Below, in pieces: positions 51,462 through 60,221 of a DNA stretch of 64,000 nucleotides; positions within the stretch are counted from its first letter, which is position 1; each line of letters begins with the position of its first letter. Origin of the DNA: JAHWJR01 sp035942035. GTDB taxonomy: Bacteria > Actinomycetota > Acidimicrobiia > Acidimicrobiales > CADCSY01. The translations under genes and the position numbers were made by a program. The notes beneath the pieces were generated by a model that saw only the letters and a list, made by a program, of their open reading frames with translations, was not told where the DNA came from and made no database searches. The stretch spans positions 1-64,000 of the forward strand of contig DASZDK010000063.1 of NCBI GenBank assembly GCA_035942035.1, read 5' to 3'.

Positions 51462-52580
51462 CTACGCCGCGAGCGGAACGGCGCGGGCTTTGGCCAGCGC
51501 CACGGCAAGCCGAGACAGGATCGTCAGGTCGGCGTGCAGCCGTACCCGCTCGATCCGACGCACCCGGAGGGGCAGCAGCGCCCATTCGTGCTTCAACCGG
51601 CCGAAACCTCGCTCGACGCCACCACGGCTCCGGTAAAGGGCCTTCCAACGGGCCGTCTCCCGAGGGATGAGGGTGTGCAGCCGGTCAGCCTTGATCCACA
51701 CGCTGGCCGGGGAGCACTCGCCAGAGGGGCAGCGGTACTTGGCCGCTCCACGCTTGGCGTCGGAACCGGCGGAGGTCCACCGGCCGTGCTCGCACGAAGG
51801 GGGCAGGTGCTAACCAGCCACGACCTTGCCGGTCATGCGGAGCGGTGCCACCGGTCGGACGTTGCGAGCCTCGCACGCTTCGTAGAACGAACCGGCGTCG
51901 TAGCCCTTGTCAGCGATGCAGACGGAAGGCGTGATCCCGTAGCCGGCCAGCTTGTCCGGCAGCGCCGGAACGACCGGGACCTTTGCGTCTCGCGCCGTGT
52001 GCGTCTCCCACGCCACCGGAAGGTCAGTGGCCGTGCAGACGGCAGCGTGGAGTTTGTAGCCGTAGAACCCTCCGCCCTTGCGGGTGGAGACGGCCGAACG
52101 GTGGCCCCACGACGCGTCGGGGTCAGAGAACCGCTCCCGCAGCTTTCCGCCCTTGCACACGAGCCGCTGGCCGTTGGCGTAGGCGGGAAGATCGGAGCCG
52201 TCGATGGCGACGTGCTCGCCGTACTCAGGCAACTCGACGTGCAGGGAGGCGATGACGGCTGCGATGCAGGTGTCCAGCGCACCCCTGTGCTCGCGCAGCT
52301 TGCGGGTGAAGCGGTAGCAGGCGTCAACCGAGGGAGCGCCACCGATGGCCTTGCGGAGCGCAGCGTGCTCGCCTACCAAACGAACGGTGCGGGTCCACGT
52401 CGGCAGCACGTAGAGCGACTTCACCAGCGTCATGCCCACCATCGTGCGGATGGGGTAACCAGGGCGCCCGGTGCAGCGCGTCGCTTGAAGATCGGCGATG
52501 AGAGCGGCGACCTCCGGGCTACGGAAGCAGGCTCGCAAGCTGTTCGGCGTCGCGCCGAGGAGTACGGTGGCCTTGGCCAT
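51462..52580 (-). pseudogene. IS5/IS4-superfamily DDE transposase with in-frame amber codon
   Basis: From ATG 52580 the frame gives 256 residues, then TAG at 51810-51812, then continues in the same frame to TAA at 51462 (372 codons in all). The first part has HVAIDGSDLPAYANGQ (first Asp) and SVCIADKGYDAGSFYEA (second Asp). The part after the stop has CEHGRW..CPSGEC (a Cys-rich loop) and RSRGGVERGFGRLKHEW with the catalytic Glu, then a typical C-terminal helix. Since the Glu lies beyond the stop, termination inactivates the enzyme unless TAG is read through. One substitution from CAG or AAG would explain it, so inactivation is recent. The start has AAGGAG 10 bases upstream. Confidence 0.85.
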
Positions 52581-52729
52581 GGAGGTGCAACTCCTTGGTC
52601 CAGACCCCGGGAGGTTGCCGCCTCGCCGGGGTCACTCCTTCGTTTAGGTCGTCCTACCTCTCATACTACGAGAGGGGTGGGACAGTAATGAACCCGTTGC
52701 GCCCACCTATTGAAGCGAAATACCCCTCG

Positions 52730-53578
52730 TTACGCAGCTGGCTCGAAATCGCGGAGCAGTTGGGCGAACAGAGTACCAGCGGCATCAAGGAACTCCACGG
52801 GGCCCCATACATACTCAGGCGGCATCCCCAACGCTGTGGGGGATTCCAGGATGACTTTCCCGGTGACTTGGATATTGAAGTCACAATCGGGATGAGGGCC
52901 GGTGGGTACCACGAAGGCTCTCAATACTTCCACGTCCGGCTCCAGCACACGCAGGTCGCCGTTGATCTCCACGGAAACGAGCGACCCGTCCGGCATTGGA
53001 CGGCTACCGGGTTGGCAGTCGCGGTATGCGCTGAGGAGGTGCTGGTATGTGCTCTGATGAGCAACATCAGTGACAACATGCAAGAGTCGGTGTTTGTCGA
53101 TGTTGGAAAACACGGTGAGGTCGAAGAACGCATTTCGTTCGCTCGGCCCACGCGGGTTGAACGGCTGGTCCCGTTTCAAGAAGGCCTTGTCCTCGGCGGT
53201 CATCTGCTGAGTGTGCCGGTGTCCTTCCCAATCGTGCTCACTCATGACCACCGGGAATTGGACCGAGCGAGCCAGTTTCTCGGCTGGCTCTCTGCCGTCG
53301 TTAAAACGAATGGCAAGCTGCCACGCCAAATGATCAACGACGCACCGGAGATTGTGGAGGGCATCTCCGAGGATGAGCGCCCAGTCCTCCGGTACTTCGG
53401 GGACTTCTTTGATGCGACAGACAACGGCTTGCTCCTCAGCGTCGTATTCACGCCAAACGGGGATACCGTCGGTGTAGGGCTTCCATGCCTCAGCAATCTC
53501 ACCACGCAGCCGGTCGGCATGGTGTTTCGCTCTAGCGAGCTTTGCCCAGCAGCTTGATAAGTCGAGTTGATAGGTCAC
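52730..53578 (-). CDS. Passenger gene of the insertion element, unknown function
   Basis: 282 residues from GTG 53578 (longer frames add low-complexity sequence). Helical, soluble. The blocks LGDALHNLRCVVDHLAWQL and FSNIDKHRLLHVV resemble a conserved hypothetical family I have seen scattered in actinobacteria and their mobile elements; I know no function. The first block with its Asp/His-rich helix could bind metal, but that is a guess. Third positions are clearly less GC-biased than in flanking genes, consistent with recent transfer. It lies between the transposase and the right inverted repeat, on the same strand as the transposase. Confidence 0.75.
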   Translation of the reverse strand: MTYQLDLSSCWAKLARAKHHADRLRGEIAEAWKPYTDGIPVWREYDAEEQAVVCRIKEVPEVPEDWALILGDALHNLRCVVDHLAWQLAIRFNDGREPAEKLARSVQFPVVMSEHDWEGHRHTQQMTAEDKAFLKRDQPFNPRGPSERNAFFDLTVFSNIDKHRLLHVVTDVAHQSTYQHLLSAYRDCQPGSRPMPDGSLVSVEINGDLRVLEPDVEVLRAFVVPTGPHPDCDFNIQVTGKVILESPTALGMPPEYVWGPVEFLDAAGTLFAQLLRDFEPAA

Positions 53579-53719
53579 GATGCCCCTTACGCTTCCCTTT
53601 CGCGTCGGTCCCACAACGCAAAAGGGCCACCCGGCGAGGGGGGGCCCAAAGAGAAGGACGGCGCTGCTCTTGACAGCGTCTTCGATCGGTCCGGGAGGCT
53701 CCCCGTGCCGGTCGGCTCC

Positions 53720-53747
53720 GGTGCTCACCCTGGCAGGGGTGGGCACC
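53720..53747. repeat. Long hairpin upstream of the passenger gene
   Basis: An 11-bp stem (53720-53730 with 53737-53747, one T opposite G) around a 6-base loop, inside the element and 140 bases before the passenger start. It could be a transcription-insulating structure of the element or a leader hairpin. Confidence 0.45.
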
Positions 53748-53893
53748 TTCGCGTTGGCGCGCGCGAGGCTACCGGTCGGAATGACAAACGGTGTCGATTT
53801 TGTTATTCGCTGCCCCGTGGGGTAGCCGACCGGCAATCGTGAGGTACTGCCAACCCCGCTACCGGCGAACGGACGCCCCTACCTGCGCCGACG

Positions 53894-53910
53894 CGTTTCG
53901 CTGGACCCTC
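53894..53910 (-). repeat. Right terminal inverted repeat
   Basis: On the minus strand it reads GAGGGTCCAGCGAAACG, pairing with the left end (8 exact bases, then GCGA and CG in register). It lies immediately inside the second CTAG. Confidence 0.7.
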
Positions 53911-53935
53911 CTAGGCACCAGCACGGGCCCGGGCT

Positions 53936-54256
53936 TCACCCCCATACCGCTTCCAGGGCCACCAGCATCGCCATCCCGACCACCAGGGTCACCCCCACGT
54001 TGCGGGTGCGCCACGCCACCAGCGCCGCCACCACCCCGGCGAACAGTCGTGGCTGGAGCAGGTGCAGCTGCCCCTCGGGCCGAACCAGCGCCGGCACGAC
54101 GAGGGCGGCCAGCGCGGCCGGGGGGATCTGGCGCAGGAGGCGTGCCACACCGGGCGGCACGTGTGCCAGGCGGTGGGCGGCGGCGAGGAACGAGGCGCGC
54201 ATGGCGTAGGTACCCACCCCGGACACCACGATGGCCAGCCACACCCCGCTACTCAC
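53936..54256 (-). CDS. azlD: AzlD-type branched-chain amino acid exporter small subunit
   Basis: 106 residues from GTG 54256, which overlaps the azlC stop by 8 bases. Four hydrophobic helices; VSGVGTYAMRASFLAA near the N-terminus and LLRQIPPAALAALVVPAL are the family signature. With AzlC it forms a membrane exporter for branched-chain amino acids or analogues. Confidence 0.9.
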   Translation of the reverse strand: MSSGVWLAIVVSGVGTYAMRASFLAAAHRLAHVPPGVARLLRQIPPAALAALVVPALVRPEGQLHLLQPRLFAGVVAALVAWRTRNVGVTLVVGMAMLVALEAVWG

Positions 54257-54971
54257 GGGCCGTCCGGTCGGGACGGTGCCCGGCGCGCTCCGCGAGTGCG
54301 TCGACGACCGCTCCCGAGGCGATGCCCAGTGCGGCACCGATCACGATGGACAGCGGCCCGGCGCCCAGCTGGGCGGCGGCGACGGCGCCTGCGCCCCCGA
54401 TCACCGCCGCGGCCACGGCGGGGCGGGTGGTGACCAGCGGGACGAGCAGCACGAGGAAGACCAGCGGCACGGCGAAGTCGAGGGGGAGCTCCGCGGGGAC
54501 GGCCCCGCCCAACACCACGCCGGCGATGGTGGCCGCTTGCCATGCCACCCACAGCACGACCGCGCCGCCCAGGTAGAAGGACAGGCGCGCCTCGGGGTTC
54601 CCGCCGCCGGCCCACCGGGCGATCGAGAGTGCATAGGCCTGGTCGGTCAGCAGGTAGGCGGCACCGAGGCGACGAGCGAGGCGCTCATGGCGCAGGTACG
54701 GCCCCAACGACGCCGAGTACAGCACCATGCGCAGGTTGATGGTCCACGCCACCAGGACGGCGGCGAGGGCGGAGCCGCCGTTGGCCAGCACCTCGGCGGC
54801 GGCGAGCTGCGAGGCGCCGGCGAACACGATGGTCGACAGGCCGAGCGCCGCCCATCCGCCGAGGCCCCCGGCGACCGGCGCGGCGCCGGCCACCAACCCG
54901 AAGGGCACGACACCGAGGAGCATCGGTGCCACGGCGACGGCCCCGGCACGGGCTTCGGACAACGACCACAT
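54249..54971 (-). CDS. azlC: AzlC-type branched-chain amino acid exporter large subunit
   Basis: 240 residues from ATG 54971 (MWSLSEARAGAVAVAPMLLG). Helices with PFGLVAGAAPVAGGLGG, STIVFAGASQLAAAEVLANG, INLRMVLYSASLGPYL and LLTDQAYALSIAR match AzlC/YgaZ. The C-terminal half is hydrophobic with GGAGAVAAAQLGAG. It acts in the cytoplasmic membrane with AzlD. Confidence 0.93.
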   Translation of the reverse strand: MWSLSEARAGAVAVAPMLLGVVPFGLVAGAAPVAGGLGGWAALGLSTIVFAGASQLAAAEVLANGGSALAAVLVAWTINLRMVLYSASLGPYLRHERLARRLGAAYLLTDQAYALSIARWAGGGNPEARLSFYLGGAVVLWVAWQAATIAGVVLGGAVPAELPLDFAVPLVFLVLLVPLVTTRPAVAAAVIGGAGAVAAAQLGAGPLSIVIGAALGIASGAVVDALAERAGHRPDRTARE

Positions 54972-55035
54972 CCGACGATGATGGTGGTTCTCACCCCCGG
55001 GGGGCGCACCATTTCCGGGCCCGGCCGATGGTGCG

Positions 55036-56811
55036 TCAGATTCGCGGCGGGTCGACCGCCACCCGCAGTCGCCCGGGGGGCCGGGGAACGGCGGCCAGGG
55101 CATCGCACAGGCGGCGATGGTCGGGCGCCCGCACCAACCAGGAGCCCTCGGCCGGACCGAGGACCTCCACCTCCGGCTGCTCGCGGACCTGCTCGACGAA
55201 CGCTGGCGCCGGTCCGCCCGAGACCACCGCCAACGCCGTCGTAGGCGGAAAGCGCAGCGCCTCCCGCCGCTCGGCCTCGGCCGCCGCCACCCGTGCCGGG
55301 TCGGCGTGCAGGGCCGCCTCCACCACTTCGTGGCGGGGCAGCCGGGTCTGCAGCACCAGGCGCCCCCCTTCCGACTTGCCGCCGAGGAGGCGGGCGGCCC
55401 GGGCCACCAGGGCCATGGCCTGCTCGGCCGCCCGATACCGGGGCGCCAGGAGCTCGGCATCCAGGTCGAGGAAGGCCACGACACCCGCAGAGGGGGCCCG
55501 GTGGAGCACGGCCTCGGTGCCGACCAGCACCCGTCCCTCGGTGCCTCCCCCGGTGTCACGGTCACCGGTGACCTCCTTCACCGGGGTGCCCGCCAGCCGC
55601 TCGAGGTCCTCCCGGGCCCGGCTCACCCCCGGGCGCAGCAGCCTGAGCCGGCCCGCCCCGCACGACAGGCAGCTGGACGGGCGGGCGGCGTCACAGCGCC
55701 GGCACACCAGCACCGCCTCCTCGTCGCCGACGGCCACCACCGCGCCACAGTCAGGGCACCGGGCCAGGTCGCCGCAGGCCCGGCAGGCCAGCATGGCAGC
55801 TCGTCCCTTGCGGTTGAGCACGCACACCGCCGGCCGGGTGCTGCCGGCGCCGGTGCTCGCACCGCCGGCCGCCGCCGCCCGCACCAGCCCCACCAGCCGG
55901 GGCGAGTACAGGTCCGCCCGCAGCGGCTCCTCCTTGCGCCGGTCGACCACCTCCACCACCGGCCATCCCGCCCGCTCCGCCGCCCGGGACGGGACCAGCT
56001 GCGGCGCCCAGGCCAGGGCCTCCAGCGAGGGGCAGGGCGAGACCCACACGCAGCGGGCGCCGGCGCGACGAGCCCGCTCAGCGGCGACGTCACGGGCGTT
56101 CCACGTCGGCTGCGACTCCTCCTGGTGGGCCTCGTCGTGCTCGTCGAGCACCACCACGGCGGCCAGGTCGACCGCCGGCGCCCACGCCGCCGCCCGGGCG
56201 CCGACCACCACCCGCGCCCCGGCCGCCGCCGCCGCCCACTCCCCCGGCACCAGCGCCCTCGACACCCCGGTGCGCCGCAGCCGGCGGGCCAGATCGGCGG
56301 CCGCCGCCGTGGACGGCGCCACCACCAGGGTCGTCCCCCGCCGGGCGGCCTCGACCACCAGCGGAAGGACATCCGCCCCAGGCGGCAGGCGCAGCACCGA
56401 GCGGGGCAGCGCCAGCGCCTCGGCGGTCAGCTCATCGGCACCGGCGCCGCCTCCCGCCGGCGGCGCTGCGCGGGCGAGCGAGGGCAGTGCCCGTACCGCC
56501 CGCGGCGGCGAGGCGGTGCGCAGCAGGTGGGCCCGCCGGCCCGACCACCGCCACGCCGCCCACACCGCCAGCTCCAACAGCTCGGGCGCCGGCCCCCAGC
56601 CGGTGACCTTGGCCAGCGGCCGCAGCGCCACGCCCGCCGGGGGCGACACGTGGTCGGCCACCACCCAGCCCCGCACCCGCCGGCCGTGGAGCTGGACCCG
56701 CACCATGGTCCCCGCCCGCACGTGGTCGGCCATGCCCTCGGGGACGAGGTAGTCGAACTCCTTGTCGATGGCAGGGACGTCCGGGAGGACCCGGACGGCG
56801 CGGGCGGCCAG
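55036..56811 (-). CDS. priA: Primosomal protein N' (PriA), helicase-degenerate, apparent CTG start
   Basis: About 591 residues. The conserved N-terminal 3'-DNA-binding block VRVLPDVPAIDKEFDYLVPEG lies before the first ATG (56733); the frame is closed by the metK stop at 56850 and contains only CTG 56811 as a credible start. The Walker A position reads RLPPGADVLPLV, without GxGKT, and the DEAH box reads DEHDEAHQEE, so ATPase activity is probably lost, as is usual in Actinobacteria. The zinc-binding region is intact (CRACGDLARCPDCGAVV, CRRCDAARPSSCLSCGAG). It probably acts as a DNA-structure-specific scaffold in replication restart. Confidence 0.92.
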   Translation of the reverse strand: MAARAVRVLPDVPAIDKEFDYLVPEGMADHVRAGTMVRVQLHGRRVRGWVVADHVSPPAGVALRPLAKVTGWGPAPELLELAVWAAWRWSGRRAHLLRTASPPRAVRALPSLARAAPPAGGGAGADELTAEALALPRSVLRLPPGADVLPLVVEAARRGTTLVVAPSTAAAADLARRLRRTGVSRALVPGEWAAAAAGARVVVGARAAAWAPAVDLAAVVVLDEHDEAHQEESQPTWNARDVAAERARRAGARCVWVSPCPSLEALAWAPQLVPSRAAERAGWPVVEVVDRRKEEPLRADLYSPRLVGLVRAAAAGGASTGAGSTRPAVCVLNRKGRAAMLACRACGDLARCPDCGAVVAVGDEEAVLVCRRCDAARPSSCLSCGAGRLRLLRPGVSRAREDLERLAGTPVKEVTGDRDTGGGTEGRVLVGTEAVLHRAPSAGVVAFLDLDAELLAPRYRAAEQAMALVARAARLLGGKSEGGRLVLQTRLPRHEVVEAALHADPARVAAAEAERREALRFPPTTALAVVSGGPAPAFVEQVREQPEVEVLGPAEGSWLVRAPDHRRLCDALAAVPRPPGRLRVAVDPPRI

Positions 56812-56847
56812 GGGGCTGGGGGTTGACGCCCGTCCGACCCGGCTGCC

Positions 56848-58038
56848 CTAGAGCCCGAGGGCGGAGGTCAGGTCGTCGAGGCGGGGGGTGGCCTCCCAGG
56901 TGAAGTCCTTGTCGGCCCGGCCGAAGTGCCCGTAGGCGGCGGTGCGCTGGAAGATGGGCCGGCGCAGGTCCAGGTCACGCAGGATGGCCGCCGGCCGCAG
57001 GTCGAAGATGTCCTGGACGGCGCCCTCGATCTTCGCCGGGTCGACGGTCTCGGTGCCGAAGGTCTCCACCAGCAGGGACACCGGGTGGGCGACGCCGATG
57101 GCATAGGCCACCTGGACCTCGCAGCGGCTGGCGGCGCCGGCGGCCACGACGTGCTTGGCCACCCAGCGGGCGGCGTAGGCCGCCGAGCGGTCGACCTTGG
57201 TCGGGTCCTTGCCCGAAAAGGCGCCGCCGCCGTGGCGGGCCGTCCCCCCGTAGGTGTCGACGATGATCTTGCGCCCGGTGAGGCCGGTGTCGGCGGCGGG
57301 TCCGCCCAGCTCGAAGGTCCCGGTGGGGTTGACCAGGACGTCGATGTCGTCGTCGAAGCCGGCCGGCAGGAGCGGGTGGATGACGTGCTCCTCGAGGTCG
57401 GGCTTGATGAGGGTCTCGGTGTCGAGGCCGGGCTGGTGCTGGGTGGACACCACCACCGTGCGCAGCCGCACTGGGCGACCGTCCTCGTAGTCGAAGCTCA
57501 CCTGGGTCTTCCCGTCGGGGCGGAGGTAGGGCAGGATCCCCGCCTTGCGCACCTCGGCCAGACGGCGGGCCAGGCGGTGCGCCAGCCAGATCGGCATGGG
57601 CATCAGGTCTTCGGTCTCGTCGCAGGCGTAGCCGAACATCATCCCCTGGTCGCCGGCGCCCTGGGCGTTGAGGGCGTCTTCCATCGACAGGCCGGTGCGG
57701 CGCTCGTAGGCCGTCTCGACGCCGCGGGCGATGTCGGGTGACTGCTCGTCGATCGAGATCATCACCCCGCAGGTGTGGCCGTCGAAGCCGAAGGACTCCC
57801 GGTCGTAGCCGACGCCGCAGATGGTCTCGCGCACGATCTTGGGGATGTCGACGTAGGCGTCGGTGGTGATCTCACCGGCGACCACGGCCAGGCCGGTGGT
57901 GAGCAGTGTCTCGCACGCCACCCGCCCGTAGGGGTCGTTGGCCAGGATGGCGTCGAGGATGGCGTCGGAGACCTGGTCGGCCATCTTGTCGGGATGGCCC
58001 TCGGTCACCGATTCCGAGGTGAAGGTGTAACGGTTCAC
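56848..58038 (-). CDS. metK: S-adenosylmethionine synthetase
   Basis: 396 residues from GTG 58038 with AGGAG 7 bases upstream. It makes SAM from ATP and methionine. The N-terminal TSESVTEGHPDKMADQVSD, GAGDQGMMFGYACDET (the GAGDQG motif) and GGGAFSGKDPTKVDRSAAYA (the GGGAFSGKD loop) are all intact. No SAM riboswitch precedes it; the gene overlaps the coaBC stop by 4 bases. Confidence 0.97.
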   Translation of the reverse strand: MNRYTFTSESVTEGHPDKMADQVSDAILDAILANDPYGRVACETLLTTGLAVVAGEITTDAYVDIPKIVRETICGVGYDRESFGFDGHTCGVMISIDEQSPDIARGVETAYERRTGLSMEDALNAQGAGDQGMMFGYACDETEDLMPMPIWLAHRLARRLAEVRKAGILPYLRPDGKTQVSFDYEDGRPVRLRTVVVSTQHQPGLDTETLIKPDLEEHVIHPLLPAGFDDDIDVLVNPTGTFELGGPAADTGLTGRKIIVDTYGGTARHGGGAFSGKDPTKVDRSAAYAARWVAKHVVAAGAASRCEVQVAYAIGVAHPVSLLVETFGTETVDPAKIEGAVQDIFDLRPAAILRDLDLRRPIFQRTAAYGHFGRADKDFTWEATPRLDDLTSALGL

Positions 58039-59234
58039 GAACTGCTCCTGTGGGCGAGGACGGCGTCGAGCACGGCGCGGGCGATGGCCCGCTTGTCGTC
58101 GAGCCCTCCATTCAAGTCGATCCCCGACGTCGACAGGACCGTCACGGCGTTGGTGTCGTGCTCGAAGCCGGCACCGGGCGCCGACACGTCGTTGGCCACC
58201 ACCAGGTCGACGCCCTTGGCGCGCAGCTTCTCGGCCGCGCCGGGGCGGGGGTCGCCCCACTCGGCGGCGAAGCCCACCAGGGTCTGCCCGGGACGGCGGC
58301 GGGCGGTCAGCGCGGCGAGGATGTCGGGGGTCGGCTCGAGGGCGACCTCGGGAAGACCGTCGGCCCGACGCAGCTTGGACGGCGCCACCGCCCGGGGCCG
58401 GAAGTCGGCGACCGCCGCCGCCATCAGCACCACGTCGGCGGCGTCGCCGTGCGCCAGCACCGCCTGTTCCATCTCCGCCGCCGTGTCGACGTTCACCACG
58501 TCGACGCCCGGCGCCACCGGGCGCTCAGCAGTGGTGACCAGGGTGACCCGGGCCCCCCGGGCGGCGGCCTCGTCGGCCAGGGCGTGGCCCTGCTTGCCCG
58601 AGGAGCGGTTGCCGAGGAAGCGCACCGGGTCGAGGGGCTCGCGGGTGCCGCCGGCGGTGACCAGCACCCGCAGCCCGGCCAGGTCGCCGGTGCCGGCGCC
58701 ACCCAGCACCGAGGCGCAGGCGGCCACGATCTCGGCCGGCTCGACCAGGCGCCCGGGGCCCACGTCTCCCCCGGCCAGGGGCCCGGCCGCCGGCCCGACC
58801 ACGTGCACGCCCCGTTGGCGCAGGGTCGCCACGTTGGCCTGCACGGCTGGCTGCTCCCACATCTCGGTGTGCATGGCCGGGCAGACCACCACCGGCGCCC
58901 GGGTGGCCAGCAGGGTGGCCACCAGGAGATCGTCGGACAGACCGACGGCGTAGGCGGCCAGCAGTCGGGCGGTCGCCGGCGCCACCACCACCAGGTCGGC
59001 CTCGCCGCCCAGCGTGGTGTGGGGGCTGGGCTCGGGCCCGTCCCACAACGAGGTGCGGGCCGGCTCGCTGGCCAGCGCCGAGAACGTGGTGGCGGTGACG
59101 AAGCGGAGAGCGGCTTCGGTGAGCACAGGGCGCACCACGGCGCCGGCGTCGACCAGCAGCCGGCAGACCTCGATGGCCTTGTAAGCGGCGATGCCGCCGG
59201 AGACGCCGAGGACGACCCGGCGACCCTCGAGCAC
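58035..59234 (-). CDS. coaBC: Bifunctional phosphopantothenoylcysteine decarboxylase/synthase
   Basis: 399 residues from GTG 59234. CoaC half: VVLGVSGGIAAYKAIEVCR, PSPHTTLGGEADLVVVAPAT with the active-site His, and CPAMHTEMWEQPAVQANV (PxMNxxMW-type, His replacing Asn). CoaB half: VLVTAGGTREPLDPVRFLGN, SSGKQGHALADEAAARGA, LMAAAVADFRP, KLRRADGLPEVALEPTPDIL and VGFAAEWGD. It converts phosphopantothenate to phosphopantetheine for CoA. It lies 7 bases after rpoZ. Confidence 0.96.
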   Translation of the reverse strand: MLEGRRVVLGVSGGIAAYKAIEVCRLLVDAGAVVRPVLTEAALRFVTATTFSALASEPARTSLWDGPEPSPHTTLGGEADLVVVAPATARLLAAYAVGLSDDLLVATLLATRAPVVVCPAMHTEMWEQPAVQANVATLRQRGVHVVGPAAGPLAGGDVGPGRLVEPAEIVAACASVLGGAGTGDLAGLRVLVTAGGTREPLDPVRFLGNRSSGKQGHALADEAAARGARVTLVTTAERPVAPGVDVVNVDTAAEMEQAVLAHGDAADVVLMAAAVADFRPRAVAPSKLRRADGLPEVALEPTPDILAALTARRRPGQTLVGFAAEWGDPRPGAAEKLRAKGVDLVVANDVSAPGAGFEHDTNAVTVLSTSGIDLNGGLDDKRAIARAVLDAVLAHRSSS

Positions 59235-59241
59235 CGGGGTG

Positions 59242-59595
59242 CTACGAGGGCTCGGGGGCTTCGCCTCCGGCCGTCTCGTCGCCGGCCACCTCGTCGCTGA
59301 GTGTGCCCACCGGGCCCCATTCGCGATCGGTCTCGAGCTGCTGCTCGACGCTGTCGAGCCCGGTGTCGTCGGCGGTGCGCTCGTAGGTGATCTTGGCAGC
59401 GGCGATCTCCTCGAAGGCGATGGAGAGCGGCTTGCGGGCGGTGGAGGCCACCTGGGGCGGGACGATGGCCCCGAGGCCTTCACCCAGGTGGTTGAAGTAG
59501 GAGTTGATCTGGCGGGCCCGGCGGGAGGCCACCGTGACGAGGGTGAACTTCGAGTCGACCCGCGCGAGCAGGTCCTCGATGGGCGGGTTCATCAT
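59242..59595 (-). CDS. rpoZ: RNA polymerase omega subunit
   Basis: 117 residues from ATG 59595 (the upstream ATG 59616 would add MPWRQDT). MMNPPIEDLLARVDSKFTLV, ASRRARQINSYFNHLGEGLG, and the later KPLSIAFEEIAAAKITYERT are characteristic of actinobacterial omega. It has an acidic C-terminal extension. It assists RNA polymerase assembly. The order gmk-rpoZ-coaBC-metK-priA is standard in Actinobacteria. Confidence 0.94.
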   Translation of the reverse strand: MMNPPIEDLLARVDSKFTLVTVASRRARQINSYFNHLGEGLGAIVPPQVASTARKPLSIAFEEIAAAKITYERTADDTGLDSVEQQLETDREWGPVGTLSDEVAGDETAGGEAPEPS

Positions 59596-59666
59596 GGTGT
59601 CCTGGCGCCACGGCATGGGCGCAAGACTACCAGGCCCCCTCGGGCGCGCCCCTCGCTCGCTCGTTG

Positions 59667-60212
59667 CTAGTGGCCTCGCTCGGCCCGGGCGGCGGCGATG
59701 AGGCAGACCATCTCCTCCACGGCCCGGTCCAGGTCGTCGTTGACCACCACCGCCGCGCCCAGCTCGCCCGCCGCCGCCGCCTCTTCCCCCGCCTTGGCCA
59801 GGCGCTGGGCGATCAGGTGCTCGGCGTCACCCCGGCCCTCCAGGCGGCGCCGCTGCTCCTCGGGCGACGGCGGCACCACGAAGATCAACAGCGCCGTCGG
59901 GTCCCGCTCGTGGACCTGGCGGGCCCCTTGGACCTCGATCTCCAGCAGGGTGTCGCAGCCGGGCGGCGGCGACGGCACCGGGGTGCCGTACAGGTTGCCC
60001 AGGAACTCGGCCCACTCCAGGAAACCCTCACGCGCCACCTCCCGGAGGAAGCGCTCGCGGTCGACGAACACGTAGGCGTCGTCAGGCTCACCCGGCCGGC
60101 GGGGGCGGGTGGTCCATGACCGGCTCAGCCACAACCGGGGGTCGAGCTGCAACAGGCGCTCGACCAGCGTTCCCTTCCCGACCCCTCCGGGGCCGGAGAC
60201 GACGACGAGCAC
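59667..60212 (-). CDS. gmk: Guanylate kinase
   Basis: 181 residues from GTG 60212. P-loop GPGGVGKGT (in place of GPSGxGKST), GMP-binding SWTTRPRRPGEPDDAYVFV, LEWAEFLGNLYGTP and the lid region LLEIEVQGARQV, FVVPPSPEEQRRRLEGRG. It phosphorylates GMP to GDP. It follows mihF by 9 bases. Confidence 0.96.
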   Translation of the reverse strand: MLVVVSGPGGVGKGTLVERLLQLDPRLWLSRSWTTRPRRPGEPDDAYVFVDRERFLREVAREGFLEWAEFLGNLYGTPVPSPPPGCDTLLEIEVQGARQVHERDPTALLIFVVPPSPEEQRRRLEGRGDAEHLIAQRLAKAGEEAAAAGELGAAVVVNDDLDRAVEEMVCLIAAARAERGH

Positions 60213-60221
60213 GTGCCGGCG

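Larger units (their letters stand above)
51282..53914. mobile_element. IS5-like element with passenger gene, CTAG target duplication
   Basis: CTAG at 51282-51285 and 53911-53914 flank a unit of 2625 bases whose ends are inverted copies (GAGGGTCC inward from the left, GGACCCTC ending on the right). The 4-base CTAG fits the YTAR target preference known for IS5-group elements. Inside are a minus-strand DDE transposase (with one amber stop) and a minus-strand passenger gene. Removing one CTAG copy plus the insert rejoins the TrmH stop to a spacer about 20 bases before the azlD stop, a normal convergent junction. The length is about twice a usual IS5 because of the passenger. Left end 51286-51461 and right end 53579-53910 hold no other gene I can support. 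Confidence 0.75.

Noticed and set aside
52595..53557. 320-codon plus-strand ORF inside the mobile element
   Set aside because: It is antisense to the passenger gene, whose minus-strand product has protein-like helices and recognisable conserved blocks. The plus-strand translation has none I recognise.
58020..58060. SAM riboswitch upstream of metK
   Set aside because: metK overlaps coaBC by 4 bases, so there is no room for a leader.
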